Assembly (NCBI RefSeq): GCF_008369125.1 | Contig: NZ_VOAY01000001.1 | Span: 1,178,001 to 1,242,000 of the forward strand | DNA from: Allopusillimonas sp008369125 | GTDB taxonomy: Bacteria > Pseudomonadota > Gammaproteobacteria > Burkholderiales > Burkholderiaceae_B | Reading direction: 5' to 3' | DNA: 64,000 nucleotides | Shown: piece by piece, positions 42,642-52,308 of the stretch | Layout of the letters: every line of letters begins with the position of its first letter | Position numbering within the stretch: position 1 is the first letter of the stretch | Notes under the pieces: model-generated | Seen by the model: only the letters and a program-made list of their open reading frames with translations | Databases searched by the model: none | What the model was told of the DNA's origin: nothing | Made by a program: the position numbers and the translations under genes

Positions 42642-43586
42642 ATGATTACAGAGTTACGCACCTTTTTAGCCGTGGTGCGCCATGGCGGTTTTGCACGCGC
42701 CGGTGAACATATCGGCCTGACGCAAGGCGCTGTTAGCGGCCACATCCAGCGGCTGGAAGAGCAGATCGGGCATACCCTGTTTGACCGCACTGGCCGGCGC
42801 GCCATCTTGACGCCAGCCGGGCGCGAAGTGCATCGCCGCGCAGAAGACATCGTGTCGGCCGTAACCGAGCTGGGCAAGCTCGACAACACCACCGGCACAC
42901 GTGGCACACTTGCTTTAGGTGCCATCACATCCGCCCAGCAGTCATGGCTTATGAAAGCCTTGGCCGCATTTCGCGTAAGCTTTCCCGGTATGTCGGTGCG
43001 TGTTCTGCCCGGAGCATCATTGAATATATTGGGGCAAATCGATTCGGGCGAAATTGACCTGGCTGTGATGGTGCGCCCGCCGTTTATTCCGCCACCTGAA
43101 ATCCACTGGCATTCGCTGCTGCGCGAGCCATTTGTGGCCTTGGTTCCGGCCGATTATTCGGGTAACAACTGGCAGGCCGCCTTGCACGACCTGCCCTACA
43201 TACGTTATGACCGCTCATCATTTGGTGGCCGCGCCATAGACCTATACCTGCGACGTGAACAGATTAACGTTCAAGATGCTTTAGAACTGGACGAAGTCAG
43301 CGGCCTGGTTCAAGCCGTTGAACATGGCATAGGCGTAGCCATTGTGCCCATGACCGCCGCATATTTACCCTACAGCGATAAGCTGCGTGTACTGCCGCTT
43401 ACCGGCAACCCGCCCTTTCGAGAAATCGGCATCGCGCAGCGATCTGTATGCCGCTACCCAGAAATAACCAACCAATTGGTAAAGCTGATTGATCACTGTG
43501 CGGCCAGCAGCGCACAAGAAACCTTGCCCATTATGCAGCACTATAACTATGCATCTGCCTATGTGGGTGATGGGCCTAATTTGTGA
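42642..43586 (+). CDS. LysR-family transcriptional regulator
   Basis: 314 aa. The helix-turn-helix GGFARAGEHIGLTQGAVSGH and LEEQIGHTLFDRTGRRAIL is at residues 16-60; the effector domain follows, with a C-terminal tail. It is divergent from the aminotransferase at 41290, with about 130 bases between, and probably controls it. Effector unknown. Confidence 0.9.
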   Translation: MITELRTFLAVVRHGGFARAGEHIGLTQGAVSGHIQRLEEQIGHTLFDRTGRRAILTPAGREVHRRAEDIVSAVTELGKLDNTTGTRGTLALGAITSAQQSWLMKALAAFRVSFPGMSVRVLPGASLNILGQIDSGEIDLAVMVRPPFIPPPEIHWHSLLREPFVALVPADYSGNNWQAALHDLPYIRYDRSSFGGRAIDLYLRREQINVQDALELDEVSGLVQAVEHGIGVAIVPMTAAYLPYSDKLRVLPLTGNPPFREIGIAQRSVCRYPEITNQLVKLIDHCAASSAQETLPIMQHYNYASAYVGDGPNL

Positions 43587-43648
43587 AGCCGCGCCACGCC
43601 GCGTGCATGCTGCAGGCATTGCTATAGCCAACGAATTGCCACTAAGCC

Positions 43649-43894
43649 TCAAAAAAACAGCCGGTACAGCATATACAGCACCCCGCCCGCCAGTAAAAGC
43701 CCTAAATACCCCACTTGCGTTAAAGCCAGCCGCCCGGTGTCCAGATAGCTGTATACCGCTTTCATCAGCGCCACAACGGCCAAGCCCAAGATAACAACAA
43801 CCGGCCCTTCAGGCATAAGAAAGCCCGCAATAAGCACCCCGGCGATAACATGAAACAAGGCTTGCAAGAAGAAAACTCCGATAACGCCCGCCAC
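43649..43894 (-). CDS. small membrane protein, paralogue of the gene at 44768
   Basis: 81 aa with three hydrophobic segments (LFHVIAGVLIAGFLM, VVVILGLAVVALMKAVYSYL, LGLLLAGGVLYMLYRLFF). It aligns along nearly its whole length with the 100 aa protein at 44768-45070: HVIAGVLIAGFLMPE against HFLAGVLIAAFLLPE, and LLLAGGVLYMLY against LLLLGGVLCLLY. Only a GTG (43894) is available as start; the similarity continues a few codons further upstream, so the true start is unsure. Family and function not recognised. Confidence 0.5.
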   Translation of the reverse strand: MAGVIGVFFLQALFHVIAGVLIAGFLMPEGPVVVILGLAVVALMKAVYSYLDTGRLALTQVGYLGLLLAGGVLYMLYRLFF

Positions 43895-44017
43895 TGGCAG
43901 CAGGCCTGAACTGCACGCACAAAACAGCGCCAGCCACTGCTAAAACGTGTACCCGCGCGCCTCGTGGCAGAAAACCAAGATATTGGACAGCCAATGTTAG
44001 AATTGGTTGTCTATAAA

Positions 44018-44036
44018 AAAAGCCCGTGTTAGGGCC
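44018..44036 (-). terminator. short hairpin with T-run on the minus strand
   Basis: GCCC and GGGC (44022-44025 and 44032-44035) form a short stem; on the minus strand a run of seven T follows. It may stop antisense transcription across the start of the RfaH-like gene or separate the two small membrane-protein genes. The stem is only four to five pairs. Confidence 0.3.
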
Positions 44037-44181
44037 TTGTTTACCGTTTAAACATCGCCGATTCTGCTATAGCCAAACACCAGCACGCATCTGATGGAAC
44101 CGCAACACCGTTGTCATCAACCATTAGTAAAATGCCTGGCTATACACCGCCTTAGACCTGCGGCAGTTTCGACAGCAGATC

Positions 44182-44763
44182 ATGGGTATTTTGACCATGC
44201 CAGCCACATTAAAAAAGCAACACTGCCCCGCAGCGCACATTGAGCCGCAACCTGAAATGACCACCATCTGCCCAGCGCAACCCTGGTACGTAGCCCATAC
44301 GCGGCCACGTCAAGAAAGTATTGCCTTGGACAACCTGCTGGCACAGGGCTTTAACGCCTACCTGCCTCTGTACAAGACGTACAAGAAGCAAATAGCAGGC
44401 AGCGAGCCCATGTTTCCCCGGTATATCTTTTTGCAGCCGGCCAACCCACAGCAATCACTGGCCACGGTACGCTCTACCCGAGGGATTACCCACTTAATTA
44501 GATTTGGTTTGAAGATCGCCAGCCTAGACCCTGCCGTGCTCAAGGCCATACAGGCGTTAGAAAAAAAGCGTAACGAAACACCCGAAGACCAACTGGCGCG
44601 CCTGCGCCCCGGCAGACGCGTGCGTGTGCGCGACACGCCCTTAGATGGCCTTGAAGGCCTGGTGCATACGGTGTCGTCCAAGCGGGTTACGCTGTTGATG
44701 GAAATACTGGGCCAGCAGCGTGAACTGATAATTTCGTCGGACAATCTGGAAACGCTGGACTAA
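44182..44763 (+). CDS. rfaH: RfaH/NusG-family transcription antiterminator
   Basis: 193 aa paralogue of NusG. The NGN domain begins at about residue 34 (PWYVAHTRPRQESIALDNLL) and contains EPMFPRYIFLQP, followed by STRGITHLIRFG. The C-terminal KOW part has RLRPGRRVRVRDTPLDGLEG and RVTLLMEILGQQRELIISSD. This order and the TRG(I/V)xHxxRFG pattern are RfaH-like rather than NusG. Such proteins load onto RNA polymerase at ops sites in long leaders of polysaccharide operons; an ops-like site occurs at 45497 before the export genes. A start at 44257 (MTTICPAQP) is also possible. Confidence 0.85.
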   Translation: MGILTMPATLKKQHCPAAHIEPQPEMTTICPAQPWYVAHTRPRQESIALDNLLAQGFNAYLPLYKTYKKQIAGSEPMFPRYIFLQPANPQQSLATVRSTRGITHLIRFGLKIASLDPAVLKAIQALEKKRNETPEDQLARLRPGRRVRVRDTPLDGLEGLVHTVSSKRVTLLMEILGQQRELIISSDNLETLD

Positions 44764-44767
44764 GCTG

Positions 44768-45070
44768 CTAAATGATTAGCCCGTACAGCAGGCACAGCAC
44801 CCCGCCTAACAGCAACAAACCCGCGTTACAGGCGTCGCTAGCTGTAAGCTGCCCCTGGTCCAGAAAGCGATACAACGTTCTCATGGCAACGATCGTTACC
44901 AGACCCAGTAGGGTAACCAGTGCGCTTTCTGGCAACAGGAAGGCAGCGATCAAAACCCCCGCCAAAAAGTGCGTTAAGGCGTGCACGCTTATGCCCCCAA
45001 CCAGACCGAGCAGACCGTGCCGCTTACTTGCCAAAGCATGCTTGCCAAGGAGTTCGCTACGCAGGTTCAT
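44768..45070 (-). CDS. small membrane protein, paralogue of the gene at 43649
   Basis: 100 aa. A basic N-terminus (MNLRSELLGKHALASKRHGL) precedes three hydrophobic segments (HALTHFLAGVLIAAFLL, LVTLLGLVTIVAMRTLYRFL, AGLLLLGGVLCLLYGLII). It is homologous to the 81 aa protein on the far side of the RfaH-like gene. It converges on that gene with only four bases between stops. Not a family I can name; probably an inner-membrane protein of the envelope locus. Confidence 0.6.
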   Translation of the reverse strand: MNLRSELLGKHALASKRHGLLGLVGGISVHALTHFLAGVLIAAFLLPESALVTLLGLVTIVAMRTLYRFLDQGQLTASDACNAGLLLLGGVLCLLYGLII

Positions 45071-45341
45071 AATTGCAGACCTCGGCCAGATTATTTATGT
45101 TTATAAGTGTTACATAACATAGGCTTAGCGTGACGTAGACACCATAGGCTGTAAGGCTGATCACGTTTACCCGATGGCGGCCAAACACAGAAAACGAAGG
45201 CCTAAGCGTGCAGCGTGGGTATATGCAACAAAACAACGCCCTTATATGTTGCTAGAATAGCAATCATTACGATTTAATCTGTAAGTGCTGAAACAAAAGT
45301 AGTACTATTACAACGAAAATTTAATACAGAATGTCATTTAT

Positions 45342-45370
45342 TTGACAGTTTTACGCCGCAGAACTACATA
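45342..45370 (+). promoter_or_regulatory. candidate promoter of the polysaccharide operon
   Basis: TTGACA at 45342-45347, a 17-base spacer and TACATA at 45365-45370. The -35 is perfect; the -10 is weak. It lies about 210 bases upstream of the first gene and 127 bases upstream of the ops-like element, giving the long leader expected for RfaH-type control. Confidence 0.4.
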
Positions 45371-45496
45371 TAGTTACTTTCGCGCTGACATTATCATCAA
45401 ATTGTCATCTAATGATGGCCTACTAGCTCAACTTGAGCGTTAACGATTCTTTAATAGAAAATGTCGTGTTTTTGCCCATAAATAGGCAAAAATACT

Positions 45497-45507
45497 GCGG
45501 TAGCCTG
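45497..45507 (+). promoter_or_regulatory. ops-like (JUMPstart) element
   Basis: GCGGTAGCCTG, sense strand, 72 bases ahead of the export-lipoprotein start. The E. coli ops core is GGCGGTAGCGTG; with the preceding T the match is 10 of 12. Position (long untranslated leader of an envelope operon) and the RfaH-like gene just upstream support it. The rest of the 45071-45578 gap is AT-rich and has no gene. Confidence 0.6.
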
Positions 45508-45578
45508 CGCGTTTGGTTATGATGTACCCCGCAACACCCCCCTATCTAGCCTAGGCTGTACGCCCGATACAGCGCCTA

Positions 45579-46757
45579 ATGTTCTCCCAAAAAGACAAAA
45601 TGACAGCATCGATCCCACAAGAATCACGCCTGCCGCTACGCCTTGCGCGCCTTGGTGCCATCACACTCGCCGCCGCTACATTGTCCGCCTGCGCCTTATC
45701 ACCGGGCATGCACATGGGCAGCCCTTCTGCCGTACAAAGCAAAATGGATCAAGCGGGGGACGAAGCACCCGCTGGGGCGCTAATTAACATTACCCCCCAA
45801 CTGCTTAGAGAACAGCAGGCAGCTGTATCTGCAACGATAAGTGACGATGTAAAGGCACTGTTTGGCACGCCCCAGCCCTACACCATAGGGCCAGGCGATA
45901 TTCTGAACATTGTGGTGTGGGATCACCCAGAGCTGGCGATGATGCCTATTACGTCGTCGAGAAGCACGGGGTCACCCAGCCAGGCAGATATCGGCAACGG
46001 ATACAACGTTGATGCCAGCGGTTTGGTTCAGTTTCCTTATGTTGGTGCACTGAAAGTAACCGGCAAGACCGAACTTGAAGTGCGCAACATCCTGATGAAA
46101 AAATTAGCATCCTATATTAAAGACCCGCAAGTAACTGTGCGAGTGCAGTCATACCGCAACCGTCGTGTTTATGTAGACGGCGAAGTTCGGCAACCCGGCC
46201 TGCAAGTAATGGACGACTTGCCCATGACGCTGCCAGAAGCTTTGAGCCGTGCCGGTGGCTTTACCCAGGAAGCTGACCGCTCCACCATTGTGCTGACGCG
46301 AAAGAACAAATCAGTACGCATTAGCATGCCCGACCTGCTGCGCCTGGGCATCAACCCCAACAAGATCATGCTGACCAATGGCGACATGGTTCGGGTGCGT
46401 AGTGCCGAAGACAACAAGATATTTGTGATGGGTGAAGTGCTCAATGCCATCAGCCAGCCCATGCGCGATGGAAAGTGGACACTCGCTGACGCTCTTGGCG
46501 CTGCTGGCGGACCAAACCCATTGACCTCACAAGTAAACCAGATCTATGTCGTGCGTAAAGGTAAGCAGGATGACGCGGAGATTTATCATCTGAATGCTAG
46601 CAGCCCTACTGCGTTTGTGTTGGCGAATGGGTTTGAGCTGCAGCCGGACGATCTGGTTTATGTTGACCCAGCAGCGGTTGTGAGGTGGCAGCGTGTGATT
46701 GGGAATATATTGCCTAGTTATGCGGCGGTTACTGCGACACGTAGCGCAACGCGATAA
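45579..46757 (+). CDS. wza: polysaccharide export outer-membrane lipoprotein, Wza type
   Basis: 392 aa. A lipoprotein signal with lipobox LSAC (Cys38, or Cys31 if translation starts at MTASIPQ, 45600) anchors it in the outer membrane. The poly_export domain reads QPYTIGPGDILNIVVWDHPE, with GLVQFPYVGALKVTGKTELE and two SLBB-type repeats (VYVDGEVRQPGLQVMDDLPM and FVMGEVLNAISQPMRDGKW). It forms the octameric exit channel that works with Wzc. First gene of the export operon, 49 bases ahead of wzc. Confidence 0.93.
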   Translation: MFSQKDKMTASIPQESRLPLRLARLGAITLAAATLSACALSPGMHMGSPSAVQSKMDQAGDEAPAGALINITPQLLREQQAAVSATISDDVKALFGTPQPYTIGPGDILNIVVWDHPELAMMPITSSRSTGSPSQADIGNGYNVDASGLVQFPYVGALKVTGKTELEVRNILMKKLASYIKDPQVTVRVQSYRNRRVYVDGEVRQPGLQVMDDLPMTLPEALSRAGGFTQEADRSTIVLTRKNKSVRISMPDLLRLGINPNKIMLTNGDMVRVRSAEDNKIFVMGEVLNAISQPMRDGKWTLADALGAAGGPNPLTSQVNQIYVVRKGKQDDAEIYHLNASSPTAFVLANGFELQPDDLVYVDPAAVVRWQRVIGNILPSYAAVTATRSATR

Positions 46758-46806
46758 ACAAACCTACTGTTCACCTAATAATTCCCAATCACATCTGTTT
46801 TGACTA

Positions 46807-49023
46807 ATGACTAGCCTCTCAAGCCCCGCACAGCAATCTCCGTTCGAAAATAATGACATTGGCCCACTAGATATTTTAAATATCATTTTAGAAGCGAAAT
46901 GGGTGGTCTTAGCTATATCCGCCGCAGTAGTTTTGGCCTCCATCATCTATGTGCTTTTTAGCACCCCGATCTATCAAGCTAATACACTTATTCAGGTTGA
47001 AAACAATCAGGGTAACAGCAGTGAAATTATGGGCCAAATGGCAGCCCTATTTGAAGTTCAATCTCCAGCGTCTGCAGAAATGGAGATTATCCGCTCTCGT
47101 CTAGTGGTGGGTCATGCGGTAGATGAACTGAATTTATATATTCAAGCTGAGCCCAATTATTTGCCGATATTTGGACGATGGCTCGCCAAGCGTGCAACTG
47201 AAATGTCTGAACCAGGTATTTTCGGATATGGGGGTTATGTCTTTGGCAATGAATCTATAGAGATAAAGACCCTTGATTTGCCTAGAAAACTGGAGGGTGA
47301 AGGCTTAAAACTCATTGCTACGCCCGAGGGCTACCGACTATTAGACCAAGACGGTGAACTATTGGCTCAGGGCAAAATTGGAGATGAAGTTAAATTCACA
47401 GTAAATAATGAGCCAGGTCTAATAAACGTAACTATCTTGCATGCCAAGCCTAGAGCTCAATTTAATGTGCGTAGGCTGCCAAAGTTGAAGGCCATTAGCG
47501 ACTTGCAGGAACGATTAAGTATAAGTGAAAAGGGAAGACAGTCCGGCATGATCGCTGCTACTTTGGAAGGGATAGAGCCGGCCAAAACCGCCGTTACATT
47601 AAATGCCATAGGGACTGCATATGTTGCACAAAATATTGAACGCAAGGCTGCGGAGGCAGCCAAAACACTAACTTTTCTCGATGAGTTTTTGCCTCAGCTA
47701 AGTCAGCAAATGCTTGAATCCGAGAAACTGTATACTCAATTTCGTGACCAACAAGGAACGTTTAATTTGAGCGCTGAAGGCGAAATGTCACTTCGCGCCG
47801 GAGCAGAACTAAAAGCTAACCTCTTGGAGCTCGAACAAAAACGACGCGAATTAGCACCCCGATTTCAACAATCCCACCCAACAATCAAGACTATTGAAAG
47901 ACAGATAGCTGCGGTGCGAGAAGAATTGGCTCGAATAGAAAGCTCCACGAAGCGGATGCCCGATTTAGAACAGAAACTTTTGAGTTTAAGAAGAAACGTG
48001 CAGGTGAGTAGTGAAATGTACGTAAACCTACTAAATAGCGCTCAACAGCTGCGTTTGGTGAAAGAAGGAAAGGTAGGTAATGTTCGAATTGTGGACACGG
48101 CCACCCAACCGGAAATTCCCATTAAACCGAAAAGATCGCTTATAGTCGGCGTCGCAACAATTTTTGGCCTTCTTTTAGGCATAGCAACGGCTTTACTTAG
48201 AAATTGGTTGCATCCAGGAATAAGAACTCCGTCCGAAATAGAAGCAGCTCTAGGGCTCCATGTATTCGCTACCGTTCCCCACTCATCAAATCAAGCATCC
48301 CTTCACACCCGGATCGAGCGTAAGATGCCAGGACAACACGTTCTAGCGAATAGCAATCCGCATGATCCTGCAATAGAAAGCCTACGAAATTTAAGAACTT
48401 CGTTAAGTTTCGCCATGCTCGATGCCAAAAATAACGTCGTACTTTTAACGGGGCCAACTCCCGGCATAGGAAAATCTTTTACCAGCGTCAATTTCGCTGC
48501 CATACTTGCAGCTGCTGGTAAGCGTACGCTATTAGTTGATACTGATATGAGAAAAGGCCACATAAATCAATACTTTGGCTTACCACGTCAGAATGGATTT
48601 AGCGAAATTATTGCAGGTACCGTAACCATCGATGACGCGATACACCGGGACGTATTAACAAATCTTGACTTGATTACGACTGGCACGTTACCGCCAAACC
48701 CAGCCGAATTACTTCTGTCTCCAACCGCAACGGCAGCCATTAATTCACTTGCTAGCCAATATGACTTCATAATCCTGGACGCGACCCCAACATTAGCGGT
48801 GTCTGATGCTTTGGCTCTCGCTCCGCAGGCAGGAACCACATTTTTGCTTTGTAGAGCAGATATTACGACGTTGGGAGAAATCCAGGAATCAGTAAAACGG
48901 ATACAACAAACTGGTGCGAAAGTGAAAGGCATCATCTTCAATGATCTTACAAGCTCAATGAGACGATACGGATCCAAATATGATGCATATCATTATGTGG
49001 ATTACAAGTACAATACGCAATAA
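46807..49023 (+). CDS. wzc: polysaccharide co-polymerase / tyrosine autokinase, Wzc type
   Basis: 738 aa. Wzz-like chain: membrane segment near residues 32-53, periplasmic coiled coil, second membrane segment near 443-463. The cytoplasmic BY-kinase domain has Walker A at 549-557 (GPTPGIGKS), A' LLVDTDMRKG near 577-586 and Walker B FIILDATP near 655-662. The tail holds a Tyr cluster at about 723-737 (RRYGSKYDAYHYVDYKYNTQ) that would be autophosphorylated. It controls chain length and export with Wza. No separate phosphatase (Wzb) is present in the window. Confidence 0.95.
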   Translation: MTSLSSPAQQSPFENNDIGPLDILNIILEAKWVVLAISAAVVLASIIYVLFSTPIYQANTLIQVENNQGNSSEIMGQMAALFEVQSPASAEMEIIRSRLVVGHAVDELNLYIQAEPNYLPIFGRWLAKRATEMSEPGIFGYGGYVFGNESIEIKTLDLPRKLEGEGLKLIATPEGYRLLDQDGELLAQGKIGDEVKFTVNNEPGLINVTILHAKPRAQFNVRRLPKLKAISDLQERLSISEKGRQSGMIAATLEGIEPAKTAVTLNAIGTAYVAQNIERKAAEAAKTLTFLDEFLPQLSQQMLESEKLYTQFRDQQGTFNLSAEGEMSLRAGAELKANLLELEQKRRELAPRFQQSHPTIKTIERQIAAVREELARIESSTKRMPDLEQKLLSLRRNVQVSSEMYVNLLNSAQQLRLVKEGKVGNVRIVDTATQPEIPIKPKRSLIVGVATIFGLLLGIATALLRNWLHPGIRTPSEIEAALGLHVFATVPHSSNQASLHTRIERKMPGQHVLANSNPHDPAIESLRNLRTSLSFAMLDAKNNVVLLTGPTPGIGKSFTSVNFAAILAAAGKRTLLVDTDMRKGHINQYFGLPRQNGFSEIIAGTVTIDDAIHRDVLTNLDLITTGTLPPNPAELLLSPTATAAINSLASQYDFIILDATPTLAVSDALALAPQAGTTFLLCRADITTLGEIQESVKRIQQTGAKVKGIIFNDLTSSMRRYGSKYDAYHYVDYKYNTQ

Positions 49024-49194
49024 TGCTCGTTGTCGCTTTGGCCTCTATATGGCGAAAGCTTTGCTTAAGTCAAAATTCGGGTAATAGGTGCCGGTTAAAA
49101 CCAATTTGTATGGATAATTATCGTAAGAGCGGTATCATCGAGAGCCTAATAAAAAATCCTGTGCCATGCAGGTTTCAACCAATCGCACACTAAA

Positions 49195-50541
49195 TTGATA
49201 AAACTAAGCAAGAATAGCTTCAGCAGGCAAGTGAGTTTATTGGTAGGTGGCACGGCTGCGGCGCAACTGCTAAATGTACTGAGTCTGCCATTCCTTACAA
49301 GACTGTACTCGCCCTCCGAGTTTGGGATCCTGGCCATTTATGTCTCGATTATAAATATAGTCGCATCAGTAGCGTGCCTCAGGCTTGAAATCGCCATACC
49401 GATTCCACGGCATGACAGAGAAGCAGCACGTCTCTTAGTGATTTCTATACTCAGTGCGCTCAGTATTTGCTTGCTAACTGCCGCAATTGTATTCATTTTC
49501 AAGTCCGAAATAGATCTGTTACTCGGGAAGCAAGCTTTAGAGAAATATTACTGGTTAATTCCTATTGGTATAATGGGTAATAGCTTATATGCAAGCTTTC
49601 AATACTGGACCACAAGAAAAAAAAGATTTACTCTCATAGCAAAAACAAAGGTTGTTCAAGCAGTGGGCTCAATAGGAACCCAAATACTACTAGCCGGGTT
49701 GGGCTTTAACTCATTTGGGCTGCTGATTGGTTATGTGGTCAGTAGCAGTGCTGGCTTTGTGTCTTTATCCCGAGAAACTCGTAACCAAGAGAAAAATAAA
49801 TTTCGCAATATACGGCCACGTGCGCTTTTACACACGTTGAAAAAATATCAGCGTTTTCCCAAATACTCAACTCTTGAAGCGCTGGGAAATAGTACTGCCT
49901 TGCAGGTTCCTATATTAATGATAGCATCACTAAGCTTAGGGCCGGAAGTTGGTTACTTGATGCTAGCAACGCGGGTAATGGCTGCCCCAATGACACTGAT
50001 AGGTCGTGCTGTAGGGCAGGTATATTTATCGCGCGCACCAGATGAGTTTCGTGAAGGCACACTACATACTTTCACCAACACAATCTTATCAGGACTGGTA
50101 AAAACAGGAGTAGGACCTTTAATCTTCGCGGGAATCGTTTCGCCCTATATCTTCCCACTAGTTTTTGGATCGTCTTGGCAAAGAGCTGGGGAAATCGTCA
50201 GTTGGATGACTCCCTGGTTCGTGATGCAATTTATAACATCGCCTATATCTATGACCCTGCATGTCCTCAACAGGCAAAGATCTGCCCTCGTTTTACAAAT
50301 GCTGGGACTTGCAATGCGAGTTGGCTCAGTGCTCTTAGCGGCATCTATCGCAAAGCCTTATGTTATAGAGGCTTATGCTATTTCGGGTTTCGTCTTCTAT
50401 TCAATATATTTTTTGGTGGTCGTTTTATCTGCCGACCTTGAAATAAAAGACGCCCTAAAGGCACTAGGCAAAGGTTTTCCCATCATACTTGCATGGGGAG
50501 GCCTTGGAGTTTTGAGCATATTAATACTCAGACATTTTTAA
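49195..50541 (+). CDS. wzx: oligosaccharide-unit flippase, Wzx type
   Basis: 448 aa integral membrane protein of the MATE/MOP polysaccharide-flippase superfamily, with about 12 hydrophobic segments. The start SFSRQVSLLVGGTAAAQLLN, LPFLTRLYSPSEFGILAIYV is the standard N-terminus. The start codon is TTG (49195), decided by this homology; no clear SD is visible. It moves undecaprenyl-linked repeat units across the inner membrane. Codon use is more AT-rich than in the flanking catabolic genes. Confidence 0.9.
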   Translation: MIKLSKNSFSRQVSLLVGGTAAAQLLNVLSLPFLTRLYSPSEFGILAIYVSIINIVASVACLRLEIAIPIPRHDREAARLLVISILSALSICLLTAAIVFIFKSEIDLLLGKQALEKYYWLIPIGIMGNSLYASFQYWTTRKKRFTLIAKTKVVQAVGSIGTQILLAGLGFNSFGLLIGYVVSSSAGFVSLSRETRNQEKNKFRNIRPRALLHTLKKYQRFPKYSTLEALGNSTALQVPILMIASLSLGPEVGYLMLATRVMAAPMTLIGRAVGQVYLSRAPDEFREGTLHTFTNTILSGLVKTGVGPLIFAGIVSPYIFPLVFGSSWQRAGEIVSWMTPWFVMQFITSPISMTLHVLNRQRSALVLQMLGLAMRVGSVLLAASIAKPYVIEAYAISGFVFYSIYFLVVVLSADLEIKDALKALGKGFPIILAWGGLGVLSILILRHF

Positions 50542-50607
50542 AGCTAATATTAGACACAGAAATAAAATATATCCTTAGCTCAAGGCCGAAATATAAATAG
50601 GTTTACC

Positions 50608-51918
50608 TTGCTTTTACTACCGCTTATTATATTAACAACCATAATGCTTTCTATCGGGAGCGTTATTTTAACAAAACATATCTTCACGAAGAAGTTTTAT
50701 CTCTTCTCTCCTTTAGTAATATGTTTTGTGTATTTCGCAGTGCGAGTGTATCCCGGTATCATCGCTGCATCGATAGAGCTGGACACTCATACTCCCCTAG
50801 TAGCTGTTTTAGTCGCAAATTTAGGGGTTTTATGTAGCACAATTCTTTTGAATACATCAGTACGTAAAAAACTGGGTTCGTATCCCCATGATTTAAAGTA
50901 TCCGCCAGCTGTAATTATTTACACACCGATACTTGTAGGGGGATTGGCTATTCTATTTACCTTTGCTATGCTCGGACGCGTACCGCTCTTTTATCTGTTT
51001 CAAGACATGCTTGGGAGTGGCGCGGAAATTAGTATGCATGCAGCCAGAAGGATGAATACCTTAGAACATCATTCCGGTGATACCATTTACTTTGGACAGG
51101 GCTATTTCAGATTAATTTATCAGACGATAGCCCCGATCTTTATTGCTGTGCTCTATGTTAGAGCTAGCAACGCTGTGCAAAGCCTCAAACTTGTAAGGTT
51201 TCTTATCTTGTTGTTTTGTATTGGTGCGTCATTAAATGGCCAGATATGGACTGTGGCGAATATGGGAATTTTCTTCATAGCGGTGAAACTGTCCATTCCT
51301 TACTTATTCTCTTCTTCCCCTCCTCCATCTCCGGCCAGACTTATTAAGCGAGGCGCCGTTGCACTACTGGGAATTTTCGCGTTCATATTCATGTTTCGAT
51401 ATTTCCAAACATTGTCTGGCCGCGAATTTGATAATTTCCTTTTGAATACTTTCAGACGCATTTACTCTGAAGATGTATCTGAGTTATTTTCACTTTTCCC
51501 AAATCCGAACCCTTATAGATACGGGTCTACATGGTTCAATGACATACTTGGATTTTTACCTGGAAGCCGACAAAGTTTCAGCTATGAAGTGCATTATTTA
51601 TTACATGGTGGCGGCTGGGGCTTTACAGCCGCACCAGGGTTAATCGGCAGCGCCTACGTGAACTTTGGAATGTTAGGCGTGTTCTTTACGTTTATCTTTA
51701 GCTTTCTAATATTCAATTTGATGTATTGGCGATTGGTTAACTCCAACTACGCACACAAGCGCGTTCTCGCACTATACTTGTCGATATCGCTCGCTTTGGC
51801 AATATCGGCTGATTTAACGAGTGTAATTTTACCTATAATAGTTGTAACTCTTTTAAATTTATTAATCAGCACTACTTCTGCAATTTTTAAACGACCGATT
51901 GGACGACGTTTTCAATGA
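50608..51918 (+). CDS. wzy: O-antigen/EPS polymerase, Wzy type
   Basis: 436 aa with about ten to twelve hydrophobic segments and a large periplasmic loop around residues 285-350 (RIYSEDVSELFSLFPNPNPY, YGSTWFNDILGFLPG, ending LLHGGGWGFTAAPG). This topology and the position between wzx and glycosyltransferases identify a repeat-unit polymerase; the sequence is too variable for a closer name. The reading starts at TTG 50608; an ATG at 50644 is also possible. Confidence 0.8.
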   Translation: MLLLPLIILTTIMLSIGSVILTKHIFTKKFYLFSPLVICFVYFAVRVYPGIIAASIELDTHTPLVAVLVANLGVLCSTILLNTSVRKKLGSYPHDLKYPPAVIIYTPILVGGLAILFTFAMLGRVPLFYLFQDMLGSGAEISMHAARRMNTLEHHSGDTIYFGQGYFRLIYQTIAPIFIAVLYVRASNAVQSLKLVRFLILLFCIGASLNGQIWTVANMGIFFIAVKLSIPYLFSSSPPPSPARLIKRGAVALLGIFAFIFMFRYFQTLSGREFDNFLLNTFRRIYSEDVSELFSLFPNPNPYRYGSTWFNDILGFLPGSRQSFSYEVHYLLHGGGWGFTAAPGLIGSAYVNFGMLGVFFTFIFSFLIFNLMYWRLVNSNYAHKRVLALYLSISLALAISADLTSVILPIIVVTLLNLLISTTSAIFKRPIGRRFQ

Positions 51919-52308
51919 GAGTCTATACTTTTCTTGATTTACGCTCCTGATTCGCTCCAGCACTTGCATCATTTACCTCGTTTCCTGTATGTCATCAAAA
52001 CACTGTGCGGAGCCATGCGATAACACATATTATGCAACTCAAGATGGGCTGAGGAAATCCTGCTTGTATATTTATCGCAGTCTATATTATTAACCGCGGT
52101 CGATATATACACTACGAACAAGATTTAATTATGTCTGAGATGCGCTCACCAAACAAAAATTCTGATATTCCAAGCTAGATTGCTCTTGATCTTGAAGATC
52201 TCTTAGAATCAACTGTTTTAGCCATTACGTTTTCGCAATAGCGACCACTTGCTGCGAGATAACTTAAAAGTCTCAGTAAAGATTAATAAATATCACCGTA
52301 AAAATAGT
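51919..52308. other. AT-rich gap without a recognised gene
   Basis: About 390 bases between wzy and the first glycosyltransferase. I find no convincing frame and no strong hairpin. It may be the site of a lost transferase gene. Confidence 0.4.

Noticed and set aside
43809..43994. 61-codon minus-strand frame starting MAVQYLGFL
   Set aside because: Overlaps the small membrane-protein gene in another frame and does not match its paralogue.
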